Of a DNA stretch of 64,000 bases, positions 26,388 through 34,533 are shown piece by piece. Within the stretch, counting starts at the first letter, position 1; every line of letters begins with the position of its first letter. The translations under genes were made by a program, and so were the position numbers. The stretch is from Promethearchaeota archaeon (lineage in GTDB: Archaea; Asgardarchaeota; Lokiarchaeia; Sigyniarchaeales; SOKP01): NCBI GenBank assembly GCA_019058245.1, contig JAHPZJ010000010.1, positions 78,224-142,223 on the forward strand. The letters are read 5' to 3'. The notes beneath the pieces were generated by a model, which saw only the letters and a list, made by a program, of their open reading frames with translations, was not told the DNA's origin and ran no database searches.

Positions 26388-26578
26388 ACCGGGCTACGCC
26401 ACCTTGGCTAGATTATGAATTTTTACTTTATAAAACGTTTAAGTTTTTAAAATATCAAAATTCGTAATTTAGAAAGGGAAAAATATCATATAAATTTTTT
26501 TCAAAAGAATCTTATTTAAATCAAAATTAATCAAAAAACATAATTAATTTCATTACTAACGGGAGTTTGATCTTTTTT

Positions 26579-27607
26579 TTATTTGGTAAGGTTTGTAATA
26601 ATGGCTCTACCCACAAATTTTCCTTTTTTCATTTCCTCAAATACTTCATTAATTTCTGAAAGATTAGCAGTTCTCCCGACATGAGTTTTAACCTTGCCTT
26701 CTACTGCTATTTGGACTAATTCTCTCATATCTTCTACAGTACCAGTTAGGGATCCGATTATTTGTAAGTCTCTTATTATTACTTCAAAAGGAGTTACTGA
26801 TATTGTTCCCTCATCGAATGGGGGTATACCTACTCCAATTAGTGTTCCTCCAACTCTGAGTAATTTTATTCCAAGATTATAAGCCGAAATATTTGCTGCA
26901 AATACTATACTTACTTGAACGCCCCCTAACTTTTTTTCAACGAACTTCTCAGCTTCATTAACATCTATTGCATGATCAGCACCGAGGTTCTTAACGATCT
27001 CTAATTTTTCAGATCCTTTATCAATTCCAATGATTTTATATCCAAAATTTTTTGCGATCTGTACAGCATAATGACCAAGTCCACCAGCAGCCCCAATGAT
27101 GGCAATATATTTATCAGAAGGAATTTTGAGGCTCTTAAGTTTTTTGATTGCTCTATACGCTGTTAAACCCCCACATGCTAGAGAAACTTCAGTATCACTT
27201 AGTTCATCCGGGATTTTTACCAAAGATTGAGCCCACACGGAAATATATTCACTAAATATTCCGAACAAAGGTTTTCTTTCTGGACAATACATAGCTTTTC
27301 CTGAGAGACAATACTCACAGGTTCCACACCAGTATCCTAATGTTCCACCAAGACCCAATATAACTCTATCACCTACTTCTATATCAGATTCAGAATTAGG
27401 ACCCAATTCCTCAACTATGCCAATTCCTTCATGTCCCAAGGGACGTGGAGTCGGCAATTTCATCCACTCTCCCATCACAACATGTAAGTCTGTATGACAA
27501 ACACCTGCGGTTGTAATTTTTACTAGGGCTTCTCCAGCTTCGGGAGAGGGTTTAGGAACATCAATAATACTTACTTTTCCAATTTCTTGAAGTATTGCAG
27601 TTCGCAT
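26579..27607 (-). CDS. Zinc-dependent alcohol dehydrogenase (MDR family)
   Basis: The 342-residue protein has all medium-chain dehydrogenase marks. GVCHTDLHVVMGEW has the catalytic Cys (about residue 37) and GHEGIGIVEELG the second zinc ligand. The structural-zinc cysteines are CGTCEYCLSGKAMYC (about 96-111), and the coenzyme loop is IGAAGGLGHYAVQIA (about 170-184). It should oxidise alcohols or reduce aldehydes with NAD(P). It is close to bacterial AdhP/ADH-T types, so acquisition from bacteria is possible but not shown by the sequence. It stands alone downstream of tRNA-Phe. Confidence 0.9.
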   Translation of the reverse strand: MRTAILQEIGKVSIIDVPKPSPEAGEALVKITTAGVCHTDLHVVMGEWMKLPTPRPLGHEGIGIVEELGPNSESDIEVGDRVILGLGGTLGYWCGTCEYCLSGKAMYCPERKPLFGIFSEYISVWAQSLVKIPDELSDTEVSLACGGLTAYRAIKKLKSLKIPSDKYIAIIGAAGGLGHYAVQIAKNFGYKIIGIDKGSEKLEIVKNLGADHAIDVNEAEKFVEKKLGGVQVSIVFAANISAYNLGIKLLRVGGTLIGVGIPPFDEGTISVTPFEVIIRDLQIIGSLTGTVEDMRELVQIAVEGKVKTHVGRTANLSEINEVFEEMKKGKFVGRAIITNLTK

Positions 27608-27726
27608 TTTACTTTTTTCATCTCATAAATTTCTTTGTTGAATATTAATTTGTTGTTGAATTTTAAATAGCTATTCTATTTGATAATAATCAAATTATAA
27701 TTAGACAGTTATTTTATCTAAATATT

Positions 27727-28467
27727 TTATTTCTTTAAAATTAGTTTTCTTTTTTCATTTGACAATTTTTCACTAGCATATCTCAGAACAGGGCGAGAAA
27801 ATCTCTCCTTATTACGTAATAAGTAATTATAAATTAAATCGGGATTATACTTCGAACAGGTTTTAAGAATCCATCCAATAGCTTTCTGAATATAATCTTC
27901 AGAGTAATTTTTCATTTTTTCTACCAACTCAAATACATAATTCTCATCGAATTCCTTATTTATCATTATTATTTTAATAAGAATTACTAATGATGCCCGT
28001 CTAACCCATAGATTTTCATTCATAGACCATTTCTCAATGGTTTTTTTCCCAAGCTTTTGATTATTTTTTTTTCCTAAAAAGGGTCCAATTACTCTTATAC
28101 AACTAGAATCACAAAAAGCCCATGTATCACAGTGATTAGAGAATAGATCTTCAAACACACCAATAGTTTCTTGATTGAAATTGCTTTTAAAGTGATTAAG
28201 AAAAAATATACCAGAAAATTTCTCCTCAAGAATATTAGAACTAACTAAATTTTTACAAATATCGACAGCATCCTCATAACTGCATTCATATTTTTTATAT
28301 ACATTTTTAGTAATTTTTTCTATATCAGAAATTTTATGACCATATCCAAAAAAATTAGGATTATCAGAATTCAGTATTTTATTTCTTCGAATAATCTGTT
28401 CAGGTGTTAATTTAGGAGTAGATTTTTTTAATTCTAGTTTAATTTCCTGAGTTATTGATGTTTTTAT
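27727..28467 (-). CDS. AlkD-like DNA alkylation repair protein with probable ATA start
   Basis: The frame from GTG at 28158 (143 residues) lacks the N-terminal half of the family. The same frame is open back to an ATA at 28465-28467 with no ATG, GTG or TTG after it, giving 246 residues (MKTSITQEIKLELKKSTPKL...). The HEAT-like helices include FGYGHKISDIEKITK, FLNHFKSNF, DTWAFCDSSCIRVIGPFL, LWVRRASLVILI and DYIQKAIGWILKTCSKYNP with the conserved W. AlkD-type glycosylases excise alkylated bases. The ATA overlaps the stop of the upstream radical SAM gene (ATAA), suggesting coupled translation. Confidence 0.75.
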   Translation of the reverse strand: MKTSITQEIKLELKKSTPKLTPEQIIRRNKILNSDNPNFFGYGHKISDIEKITKNVYKKYECSYEDAVDICKNLVSSNILEEKFSGIFFLNHFKSNFNQETIGVFEDLFSNHCDTWAFCDSSCIRVIGPFLGKKNNQKLGKKTIEKWSMNENLWVRRASLVILIKIIMINKEFDENYVFELVEKMKNYSEDYIQKAIGWILKTCSKYNPDLIYNYLLRNKERFSRPVLRYASEKLSNEKRKLILKK

Positions 28468-29630
28468 AGAAATTTCTCTAACCCCGTCTTTTTTTTTAAA
28501 TCTTCTCTTTTTTCTAAGTAAGATTCAACAATTTTAATTATTTTAGGTGTAAAATTCTTTATAGTGTGTAATTCACCTCTTTTATAAACATCCAGAATCG
28601 ATTCATCCAAGTTATTTAGATTTAATCCTGCCCACATTAATGTCTTATTAGTTTTCCCTGTTTTTACTGCATCTATATATTCGCTATTTAGGAGAAATTC
28701 TGATAAAATGTAATTCCATTTCCGGAAATCTGAAGGAATCCAACGTTTTACTCGGATATTAATTTTACATTTTTGACATAAATCCCATAATCGAGTATTA
28801 ATTCTTTTAGTATAATCTGATGGTGGATGAATTTGTCCTTTATACAAATTTAATAGAAGTTTAACAATGTGAGTATATTTACTTTTTTTCAACTTATTGA
28901 TAAAATATTGAGCTTGAGAATCTCGTAGTGTCAAACCAGGAGAAAATAAAATAAAATCTGCCCCTGCGTCTTTTGATTTTTTTATTACATCTTCTAGATT
29001 TTCATCATTATCTTCTAGAAATGGGATAATTGGAATAAAATATGTACCAATTTGAATATTGGGGGCTTTTTTTTTAATGGTCTTAAGAGCTTCAAGCCTT
29101 TCGGAAGGTTTCGATGAAAAAGGTTCTAAAAATTCAGCAAGTTCATCATCACTTGTACTAATAGAAAACCCAATAGTACACCACGTATCAGCAGCAATTT
29201 TTTGAAGAATGTCAATATCTCGAGTGATTAAGTCTGATTTAGTTGCGATATTAATAGGAAATTTATATTTCGCTATTATTCCTAAAACTTTTCTAGTATG
29301 CTCAATTTTCCTTTCTATTGGTTGATAAGCGTCATTTACTCCACCAGGGGCAATTATATCAGGTAATAAGGTTCGTGCTCTTTTAAATCTCTGATCTAAT
29401 TTTTTATCAAAATTTGTCTTAATTATTACTTCATTCTCAAAGTCTTCAATATAGTATCGTTGACTACGGGCATCACAATAAATACATGCATGAGCACATC
29501 CCGAATAAGTATTCAGGGTATAGCGAGACCAAAACCATGAATCTGGAAATTTTAATTTATTTAGAGCCGATTTAAATTCCTTATAAATATACTTAACCAT
29601 TATAATGAATGCAACTTCAGTAAAGGTCAA
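28464..29630 (-). CDS. SPL-family radical SAM protein (COG1533-like)
   Basis: The natural start is probably MVKYIYKEFKS, 11 residues into the longest frame. The radical SAM motif is YSGCAHACIYCDAR (C-x3-C-x2-C). Downstream are APGGVNDAYQPIERK, NIATKSDLITRDIDIL and TIGFSISTSDDELAEFLEPF, the pattern of spore-photoproduct-lyase-like proteins. Their substrates are mostly unknown, and some act in nucleic-acid repair. Its end overlaps the AlkD-like gene by four bases, so the two look like one operon, which supports a DNA-repair link (inference). Confidence 0.82.
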   Translation of the reverse strand: MTFTEVAFIIMVKYIYKEFKSALNKLKFPDSWFWSRYTLNTYSGCAHACIYCDARSQRYYIEDFENEVIIKTNFDKKLDQRFKRARTLLPDIIAPGGVNDAYQPIERKIEHTRKVLGIIAKYKFPINIATKSDLITRDIDILQKIAADTWCTIGFSISTSDDELAEFLEPFSSKPSERLEALKTIKKKAPNIQIGTYFIPIIPFLEDNDENLEDVIKKSKDAGADFILFSPGLTLRDSQAQYFINKLKKSKYTHIVKLLLNLYKGQIHPPSDYTKRINTRLWDLCQKCKINIRVKRWIPSDFRKWNYILSEFLLNSEYIDAVKTGKTNKTLMWAGLNLNNLDESILDVYKRGELHTIKNFTPKIIKIVESYLEKREDLKKKTGLEKFL

Positions 29631-29687
29631 TAATAAAGGAAAAAATTTAAGATTAATTCTAAAAATCTATATCTAGTTCAAAAGATA

Positions 29688-29753
29688 TGAAAAAACGCCG
29701 TTTTTACATAAAATTTGAAGTGATCCAAAATAGTAAATAGAGGCGTTTTTTCA
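29688..29753. repeat. 66-nt long-stem inverted repeat
   Basis: TGAAAAAACGCC (29688-29699) and its exact complement GGCGTTTTTTCA (29742-29753) form a 12-bp perfect stem. TTTAC/GTAAA can extend it inside. It lies in the 280-base gap between the SPL-type gene start and tRNA-Gly. It could be an RNA hairpin, a small mobile remnant or a protein-binding site. Confidence 0.6.
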
Positions 29754-29910
29754 CCAATTACATACAATTCTGTAAATTTAACTTTTTGCTTTTTGAATTA
29801 TAAATAAGAAATTAATTTCTTTTTATTTAATGAAAATATCGTGAAACCATCCTTTCACGAAGATTTTTGGATAATAATTTACTTTCTAAATCAATCCTAA
29901 TAATAAAAGA

Positions 29911-29982
29911 TGCGCGATCCGGGAATTGAACCCGGGTCATCGGCTTGGAAGGCCGAGATCCTAACCACTAGACTAATCGCGC
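29911..29982 (-). tRNA. tRNA-Gly(TCC)
   Basis: The acceptor GCGCGAT/ATCGCGC pairs perfectly. The anticodon arm is TCGGC-CTTCCAA-GCCGA (anticodon TCC) and the T-arm CCGGG-TTCAATT-CCCGG. The discriminator is A. It is uninterrupted and CCA is not encoded. An open frame on the opposite strand here is a shadow. Confidence 0.95.
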
Positions 29983-30044
29983 TTGAAAATTTTAAAAGGC
30001 AGTGTAAGTGTAAAAATTTACCATTTCTTTTAATTTTAGTGATT

Positions 30045-30719
30045 TTAAAGAATACCATAAATAAGTTCATAGTAAGTTATAATTCTATTGGTAGCAACCC
30101 AAGCATCCAAAGAGTATTCAGAAATAGAAATTAAATTATCTGAAAGATTTTTGATATATTTCGAGAATCCACTTTTTTGAAATCCACCAATAAATGCAAT
30201 GTAATTTTTATTTATATCCTTTATAAATAATTCTTCATAATCTTTAATTCTTTTACCCTTACTCGATAAGATACATACTTCTGGATCTTTAAAATTATCT
30301 ATAAGGTTTTGAAGATTACCTTCGAATGGTGTTATAAGCTTTAAAGATTCTATTTCAATTCTCCCATCTATTAACAATTTAGCTATTAAACCTTTAAATC
30401 GATTATAATTTCTTGTTATCCTAATTTCAGGATTAAATCTGAAAATTTTATTATTAAATGTGTGGACAAATACAATTAGATTACCACTTTTATTGAGAGA
30501 TGATCCTAATGCATTGAGTAAACATATATGAGTGATATCTGGTCTTCCTCTTTTTTGAAAATTTTTCAAATCTTTCATCGCAGAAAAATGTAATGTGTTA
30601 TCTAAGAGTTGAGAGGCGTAAATTCTTGGTGATAGATTCTTCTTAACTGCAGGGTGAGATCGTATTTGTTTAGGAATTAATTCTAAACCACATTCAGTAA
30701 AGACAATAATTAATGGCAT
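30045..30719 (-). CDS. nep1: Nep1/EMG1 rRNA pseudouridine N1-methyltransferase
   Basis: The 224-residue SPOUT protein has the Nep1 signatures. GRPDITHICLLNALGSSLNKSG is near residues 77-98, followed by VHTFNNKIFRFNPEIRITRNYNRFKGLIAKLL and IAFIGGFQKSGFS, the SAM-binding knot glycine loop. It methylates the pseudouridine at the tip of helix 35 of 16S rRNA during small-subunit assembly. It is the last gene of a leftward group with rnp4 and yhbY, which fits ribosome and RNA processing. Start at ATG with MPLIIVF. Confidence 0.92.
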   Translation of the reverse strand: MPLIIVFTECGLELIPKQIRSHPAVKKNLSPRIYASQLLDNTLHFSAMKDLKNFQKRGRPDITHICLLNALGSSLNKSGNLIVFVHTFNNKIFRFNPEIRITRNYNRFKGLIAKLLIDGRIEIESLKLITPFEGNLQNLIDNFKDPEVCILSSKGKRIKDYEELFIKDINKNYIAFIGGFQKSGFSKYIKNLSDNLISISEYSLDAWVATNRIITYYELIYGIL

Positions 30720-30735
30720 AACAATTATAAAATAT

Positions 30736-31092
30736 TTATTGAATATTACTTCTAATTTGGTTTGTTTTTAATTTTATAAAGTATCTTGTCGTTTTATTAC
30801 ATTCAAAACAAGTTAAAGAAACATGAGAGCCTTTTCCTTTAGAGTGAATTCTAATCCGGTAATTCAATCCAGGGTATAAAAACCTTTTGCATTTATGACA
30901 AATTCTCTTTTTCCACTCATCAGGAACTCTTATCTTGGTCCTTTGGGCATATCGTCTTGCCAAATAAGTGTATCGATTTGCTAATTCTCGATTTTCTAGG
31001 AAAATTTCGTGAGCTTTCTGAAATAAATAAAGCATTCTGATGTTTGCAATTTTTTTTACAATATATCTCGAATTTTTACTCCTTTTTGGCAT
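30736..31092 (-). CDS. rnp4: RNase P protein component 4 (Rpp21/Rpr2 family)
   Basis: The 118-residue basic protein has the Rpp21 layout: N-terminal helices (NIRMLYLFQKAHEIFLENRELANRYTYLARRYAQRTKIR), then a zinc ribbon with CHKCKRFLYPGLNYRIR and TCFECNKTTRYF (four Cys). It binds the RNase P RNA for 5'-maturation of tRNA. It lies between yhbY and nep1 with gaps of 16-20 bases, so they are probably one transcript. Confidence 0.92.
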   Translation of the reverse strand: MPKRSKNSRYIVKKIANIRMLYLFQKAHEIFLENRELANRYTYLARRYAQRTKIRVPDEWKKRICHKCKRFLYPGLNYRIRIHSKGKGSHVSLTCFECNKTTRYFIKLKTNQIRSNIQ

Positions 31093-31112
31093 TTAAATTA
31101 TCTTTAATATTA

Positions 31113-31400
31113 TTATTTTAACTTATCCAACTTAACTAAGGAAAGGATGAATATTTTACCTCTAACATCTATTAAATGAGAGGATGTTAATTGTGAAATC
31201 TTATTAGCTAATTCACTTATATTTAATTTTAGAGCAATAGATTTTAATGCCTTGACTTTAATTATCTTATATCTCTTTAATAATTTATTTACATGGTTAA
31301 CAAACTCATCCGTTATCCCATTTTTTCCTATAATACAATCTGGTTGTGATATTAAAGTTTTCTTAAATTCTTTTTGGTAATCCATCGTTCTAGAACGCAA
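31113..31400 (-). CDS. YhbY/CRM-domain RNA-binding protein
   Basis: The protein has the CRM fold signature PDCIIGKNGITDEFVNHVNKLLKRYKIIKVKAL, where the GxxG-type loop (IGKNG) binds RNA, then LTSSHLIDVRGKIFILSLV. The likely start is the internal MDYQKEF (residue 6), giving 90 residues. It is the archaeal YhbY homologue often placed next to rnp4 and S19e, and acts in ribosome assembly. It diverges from S19e with a 77-base shared promoter region. Confidence 0.88.
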   Translation of the reverse strand: MRSRTMDYQKEFKKTLISQPDCIIGKNGITDEFVNHVNKLLKRYKIIKVKALKSIALKLNISELANKISQLTSSHLIDVRGKIFILSLVKLDKLK

Positions 31401-31477
31401 AAAATAGGAAAAATTTTTAATTTATTCTGACTTTTTAAACGTATTATAGTTAATAAAGAAGTATACAATTAAAGATC

Positions 31478-31903
31478 ATGTCAATATATGTCGTTCAACC
31501 AGAAAGACTTGTTGAAGCAATAGCAGAAAAATTGAAAGAGTATCCAGAAATTTCACCACCTAAAGGCTCAGAATTTTGGAAAACTGCCTTTTTTAAAGAA
31601 TTAGCCCCACATGACTCAGATAACTTCTGGTATATCAGATGTGCCTCTCTTCTTAGAAAAGTGAAGAAGTTTGGTCCCATTGGTGTAAATAAACTTAGAA
31701 AATTTTATGGGGGACGAAATAGAAAAGGTCCTGGTCGAAGTCACTCTGCAAAGGGAAGTGGAAAAATTATTAGAGTAGCCCTACAACAATTAGAAAATGC
31801 AAATTTACTCATGAAAGTTGAAAAAGAAGGAAGAGTAGTTTCTGCTGAAGGTACAAGTCTATTAGAACGAACGGCATATACAGTTTTAAGACATAAAACC
31901 TAA
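31478..31903 (+). CDS. rps19e: Ribosomal protein S19e
   Basis: The 141-residue protein matches S19e throughout: VQPERLVEAIAEKLKEYPEISPP, WYIRCASLLRKVKKFGPIGVNKLRKFYGGRNRKG, HSAKGSGKIIRVALQQLENANLL. It sits on the small-subunit head. It is the first gene of the classical archaeal cluster S19e-PDCD5-L39e-L31e-aIF6-LX-PfdA-FtsY-SecE. Confidence 0.97.
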   Translation: MSIYVVQPERLVEAIAEKLKEYPEISPPKGSEFWKTAFFKELAPHDSDNFWYIRCASLLRKVKKFGPIGVNKLRKFYGGRNRKGPGRSHSAKGSGKIIRVALQQLENANLLMKVEKEGRVVSAEGTSLLERTAYTVLRHKT

Positions 31904-31928
31904 GAATTGGAAACTTTAGGGATTTAAA

Positions 31929-32270
31929 GTGAGTAATGACGAGGAATTAGATAATATCAGAAAAAGAAAGTTACAGGAACTGCAACAACAAGCGGCTCAA
32001 CAACAAATAGCTGAAGCTCAACAAAAAGATTTTGAAAAAAAAAAATATCAAATTATGAGAAAGATATTAAGTCAAGAAGGAAGACAACGATTAGAAAATA
32101 TTCGGATGGTTAAACCAGAATTTGCACAACAAATCGAATTACAGTTGATCCAATTATTTCAATCAGGACAACTAAGAGGAGCAATACCTCTACCAGATAA
32201 AGCATTTAAAAAACTTTTAGAGCAAATATCCTCGATGGGAAGGAAGAAAGGATTTAATATAAAAAAATAA
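31929..32270 (+). CDS. PDCD5-like DNA-binding protein
   Basis: The 113-residue protein has the PDCD5/TFAR19 order. A glutamine-rich N-terminal helix (LQELQQQAAQQQIAEAQQKDFE) is followed by the conserved core (ILSQEGRQRLENIRMVKPEFAQQIELQLIQLFQSGQL...PDKAFKKLLEQIS). It starts at GTG 25 bases after S19e and is co-transcribed. The archaeal protein binds nucleic acid, and its exact role is unclear. Confidence 0.93.
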   Translation: MSNDEELDNIRKRKLQELQQQAAQQQIAEAQQKDFEKKKYQIMRKILSQEGRQRLENIRMVKPEFAQQIELQLIQLFQSGQLRGAIPLPDKAFKKLLEQISSMGRKKGFNIKK

Positions 32271-32308
32271 TTTAAATTATTACAAAAATTTTAAAGAGAT
32301 TGAGATCT

Positions 32309-32470
32309 ATGGCAAGAAATAAGGATTTACCTTCTAAATTACGAAGAGCAAAAAAATATAAGCAGAGTCAATCAATTCCAAGCTGGGTTACAATAAAAAC
32401 AAATCGTAAAGTGAGGGATAGCCCCTACTCTTCAAGAACATGGCGAAATACAAGATTAAAACGAGATTAA
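32309..32470 (+). CDS. rpl39e: Ribosomal protein L39e
   Basis: The 53-residue gene is short and easy to miss. It reads MARNKDLPSKLRRAKKYKQS and continues with SIPSWVTIKTNRKVRDSP and RTWRNTRLKRD. L39e lines the exit tunnel. It is in its expected place between PDCD5 and L31e, 38 bases after the former, with ATG start and a GAGAT sequence just upstream. Confidence 0.96.
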   Translation: MARNKDLPSKLRRAKKYKQSQSIPSWVTIKTNRKVRDSPYSSRTWRNTRLKRD

Positions 32471-32499
32471 ATAAAATAATTTCAAAAAATTGAAGGATA

Positions 32500-32940
32500 A
32501 TGGCAAAAAAGGAAAAAGAGATCAATTTAGAGGATTTGGAAGAGGAATTAGGAGAATCTGAAGAATCAGAAGAAATTGAAGAAATAGAAGAATTCAGTTT
32601 GGATGAAATCTCAGAAGAAGAAGAAATAAGTGAGATTTTTGAAGAAGAGATTGAAGAAGAGGAAGAAGAAATAGAAGTTCCAAAAGAAGAAATAATTGAT
32701 GAACGGATATATATAGTCCCTCTTGCTAAAGCACGGAATGGCCCAAGAAATAAAAGAGCTAAAAAAGCAATTAGGTTTTTAAAAGAATATATAACACGAC
32801 ATTTCAAGCCAGAATCTTTAGTAATTACTCAAGAAGTGAATGAACGTATTTGGTCCAAAGGAATTCAAAAACCACCACGAAAATTAAAAGTTAGGGCAAC
32901 CAAAAATATTGATGGATTAGTGGTTGTTTATTTAAGTTAA
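32500..32940 (+). CDS. rpl31e: Ribosomal protein L31e with a long acidic N-terminal extension
   Basis: Residues ~66-146 are a complete L31e (ERIYIVPLAKARNGPRNKRA, AIRFLKEYITRHFKPESLVI, WSKGIQKPPRKLKVRATKN). The first ~65 residues are an added, almost purely acidic tract rich in Glu (EELGESEESEEIEEIEEF and EIEEEEEEIEVPKEE). Most archaeal L31e proteins are about 80-95 residues. The extension begins at the only ATG, MAKKEKEINLEDL, so it is likely translated. Its role is unknown, perhaps charge masking or a binding tail. Confidence 0.93.
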   Translation: MAKKEKEINLEDLEEELGESEESEEIEEIEEFSLDEISEEEEISEIFEEEIEEEEEEIEVPKEEIIDERIYIVPLAKARNGPRNKRAKKAIRFLKEYITRHFKPESLVITQEVNERIWSKGIQKPPRKLKVRATKNIDGLVVVYLS

Positions 32941-33030
32941 AAATCACCACTTGTTATATAATTTTAAAAGTAAAATGTTCTCTTTTTAGATAAAAAATTA
33001 AAGAAATAGAATCAAATCAGTTTATCATAA

Positions 33031-33702
33031 ATGGCAATTATTAAGGCGCAAATTTTTGGTCGAAATTTAATTGGAGCGTTTCTAGCTGCTAATAATTCTT
33101 ATGTACTTTATCCACCAACAATGATAAAACCGTTACTAAAAAAATTCAAAATTATTTTCGAAGAACCTTTTTATCCACTTACAATTAATAATTCTAATTT
33201 ACTGGGTATCTATTCTGCATCAAATAAATATGGAATTATTGTACCTCACATTATAAGAGAAGATGAGCTAAATAATTTAAGATCATTTGTAAATAAATCA
33301 TATAATATAGGAGTTTTAAAATCAGTTGATAATGCTTTTGGAAATTTAATTCTATGTAATGATAAGGGAGCGATAATTAGTTCATTTTTAAAAAATTATA
33401 GAACTGAGATTGAAGAAATATTAAATGTTGAGACTGTAATTTATGAATTTGCTAATTTTTTCCTTCCTGGTTCAATTTCAATAGCAAATAATAATGGTTG
33501 TTTGGTTCATCCTTTATCTACAGATGAGGAGATTGAATTTATATCATCAATTTTAAAGGTTGACGAGGTTGATGTATCAACCATTAATCGTGGAGTACCT
33601 TATTTAAGTTCAGGAGCAATAGTAAACGATAAAAGTGGAATATTTGGTATGAATTCTACAGGTCCAGAATTAATGAGACTTACATCAGTTCTTAAACTTT
33701 AA
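33031..33702 (+). CDS. eif6: Translation initiation factor aIF6
   Basis: The 223-residue protein has the five-fold pseudo-symmetric aIF6 repeats, each with a strand-turn-strand unit (NLIGAFLAANNSYVLYPP, NSNLLGIYSASNKYGIIVP, NAFGNLILCNDKGAIISS, SIANNNGCLVHPLSTDEE, LSSGAIVNDKSGIFGMNSTG). It binds the 50S subunit and blocks premature joining with 30S. Normal length and a place between L31e and LX fit the conserved archaeal cluster. Confidence 0.95.
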   Translation: MAIIKAQIFGRNLIGAFLAANNSYVLYPPTMIKPLLKKFKIIFEEPFYPLTINNSNLLGIYSASNKYGIIVPHIIREDELNNLRSFVNKSYNIGVLKSVDNAFGNLILCNDKGAIISSFLKNYRTEIEEILNVETVIYEFANFFLPGSISIANNNGCLVHPLSTDEEIEFISSILKVDEVDVSTINRGVPYLSSGAIVNDKSGIFGMNSTGPELMRLTSVLKL

Positions 33703-33798
33703 TTCTTATTCTTTATTAAAGCAGAAAAAAGAAAAAATTAATATTTTTTTATAAATTATCCTATTCTAAAGGTTTTGAAATTGTGGTTTTAATTAGTT

Positions 33799-34026
33799 AT
33801 GTCAGAAATAAAAATTTTTAGAATAATTGGTAGTTATAAAAAAGATCATAAAAAATATTTATTTAGAAAAGAAATTCGTTCATTGAAGGAAGAAGATGCT
33901 CTTGAAAAGGTATTAAGTCAAATTACTTCAATTGGTATATTCAGACGTCAGATTAATGTTCAAGAAATAAAGGAAATATCTTTAGAAGAATCTCAAGATC
34001 ATCTTATTCGAGAATTATCAGAATAA
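33799..34026 (+). CDS. rpl18a: Ribosomal protein LX (L18a/L20a)
   Basis: The 75-residue protein matches archaeal LX: IKIFRIIGSYKK, YLFRKEIRSLKEEDALEKVLSQITSIGIFRRQINVQEIKEI. It is a peripheral large-subunit protein. It sits between aIF6 and prefoldin alpha as in most archaea. The next gene follows after 23 bases. Confidence 0.93.
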   Translation: MSEIKIFRIIGSYKKDHKKYLFRKEIRSLKEEDALEKVLSQITSIGIFRRQINVQEIKEISLEESQDHLIRELSE

Positions 34027-34049
34027 ATAGAAAAGAAGTATTACTAGAA

Positions 34050-34475
34050 TTGATAAAGATGGAAGGATCTCAAAAATACCAAGAACAATTATTACAAATT
34101 CAATACTTTAGGGAACAGTATAGTATGATTCAAGAACAATTAGAATTAATGAATGCCTCTCTTGGAAATATTTTAAATACTAAAATAACCATTCAAAATA
34201 TTAAAGAAGGAGTAAAGGAAGGTGATGAAATTCTTGTTCCGATTGGAGGTTTAGTCAATATAAAAGCAATAATTAAAGAACCAGAGAAGTTTTTATTAAA
34301 TATTCCTCAAGATGTTGTTATTGAAAAGGATTTAGATGGAACCATTGAATTTCTTGATAAAAATATTGAAAAACATAATCAGCAAATTGAATATTTAAAT
34401 AACCAACTACAAAAAGTGGAAATGACCCTTCGGCAAATTTCCGAAAATGTACAAAGGACTTATTCACAACAGTAG
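34050..34475 (+). CDS. pfdA: Prefoldin alpha subunit (GimC)
   Basis: The 141-residue protein has the prefoldin alpha plan. An N-terminal coiled coil (LLQIQYFREQYSMIQEQLELMNASLG), a central beta-hairpin insert (EILVPIGGLVNIKAIIKEPEKFLLNIPQDVVIEKDLDG) and a C-terminal coiled coil (NIEKHNQQIEYLNNQLQKVEMTLRQI) are visible. It forms a hexamer with beta subunits and hands nascent proteins to the thermosome. The natural start is ATG at MEGSQKY (34059) or TTG at 34050. It is in the ribosomal cluster upstream of ftsY. Confidence 0.93.
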   Translation: MIKMEGSQKYQEQLLQIQYFREQYSMIQEQLELMNASLGNILNTKITIQNIKEGVKEGDEILVPIGGLVNIKAIIKEPEKFLLNIPQDVVIEKDLDGTIEFLDKNIEKHNQQIEYLNNQLQKVEMTLRQISENVQRTYSQQ

Positions 34476-34533
34476 AATTATTTATTTAAACTTATTTTAA
34501 ATTTAACATATTTTATAATTTCTGGAGAATTTC

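Larger units (their letters stand above)
26276..26408 (-). tRNA. tRNA-Phe(GAA) with two introns
   Basis: The ends GCCAAGG and CCTTGGC pair perfectly, with discriminator A. The T-arm GGGAG-TTCAAAT-CTCCC and variable loop GTATC show a class I tRNA. Two insertions, 29 nt in the D-loop (26359-26387) and 28 nt in the anticodon stem (26319-26346), interrupt it. Removing both gives D-arm GCGT-AGCCCGGTAGA-ACGC and anticodon arm CTAGA-CTGAAGA-TCTAG, the standard phenylalanine loop with anticodon GAA. CCA is not encoded. Without splicing, a naive reading gives a misleading CAT-like loop. Confidence 0.9.

Noticed and set aside
26276..26408. tRNA with anticodon CAT (Met or Ile2)
   Set aside because: Reading the loop directly after CTAGA gives ATCATCA, but position 37 would be C and 28 extra bases remain. 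Splicing at the BHB cuts gives a perfect Phe loop.
29910..30134. Plus-strand 74-residue open frame over tRNA-Gly
   Set aside because: It covers the antisense of a perfect tRNA-Gly and the end of nep1; not a gene.
32388..32807. Serine-rich minus-strand open frame opposite L31e
   Set aside because: It is the complement of the Glu-rich extension (GAA/GAG read as TTC/CTC), so its composition is an artefact.
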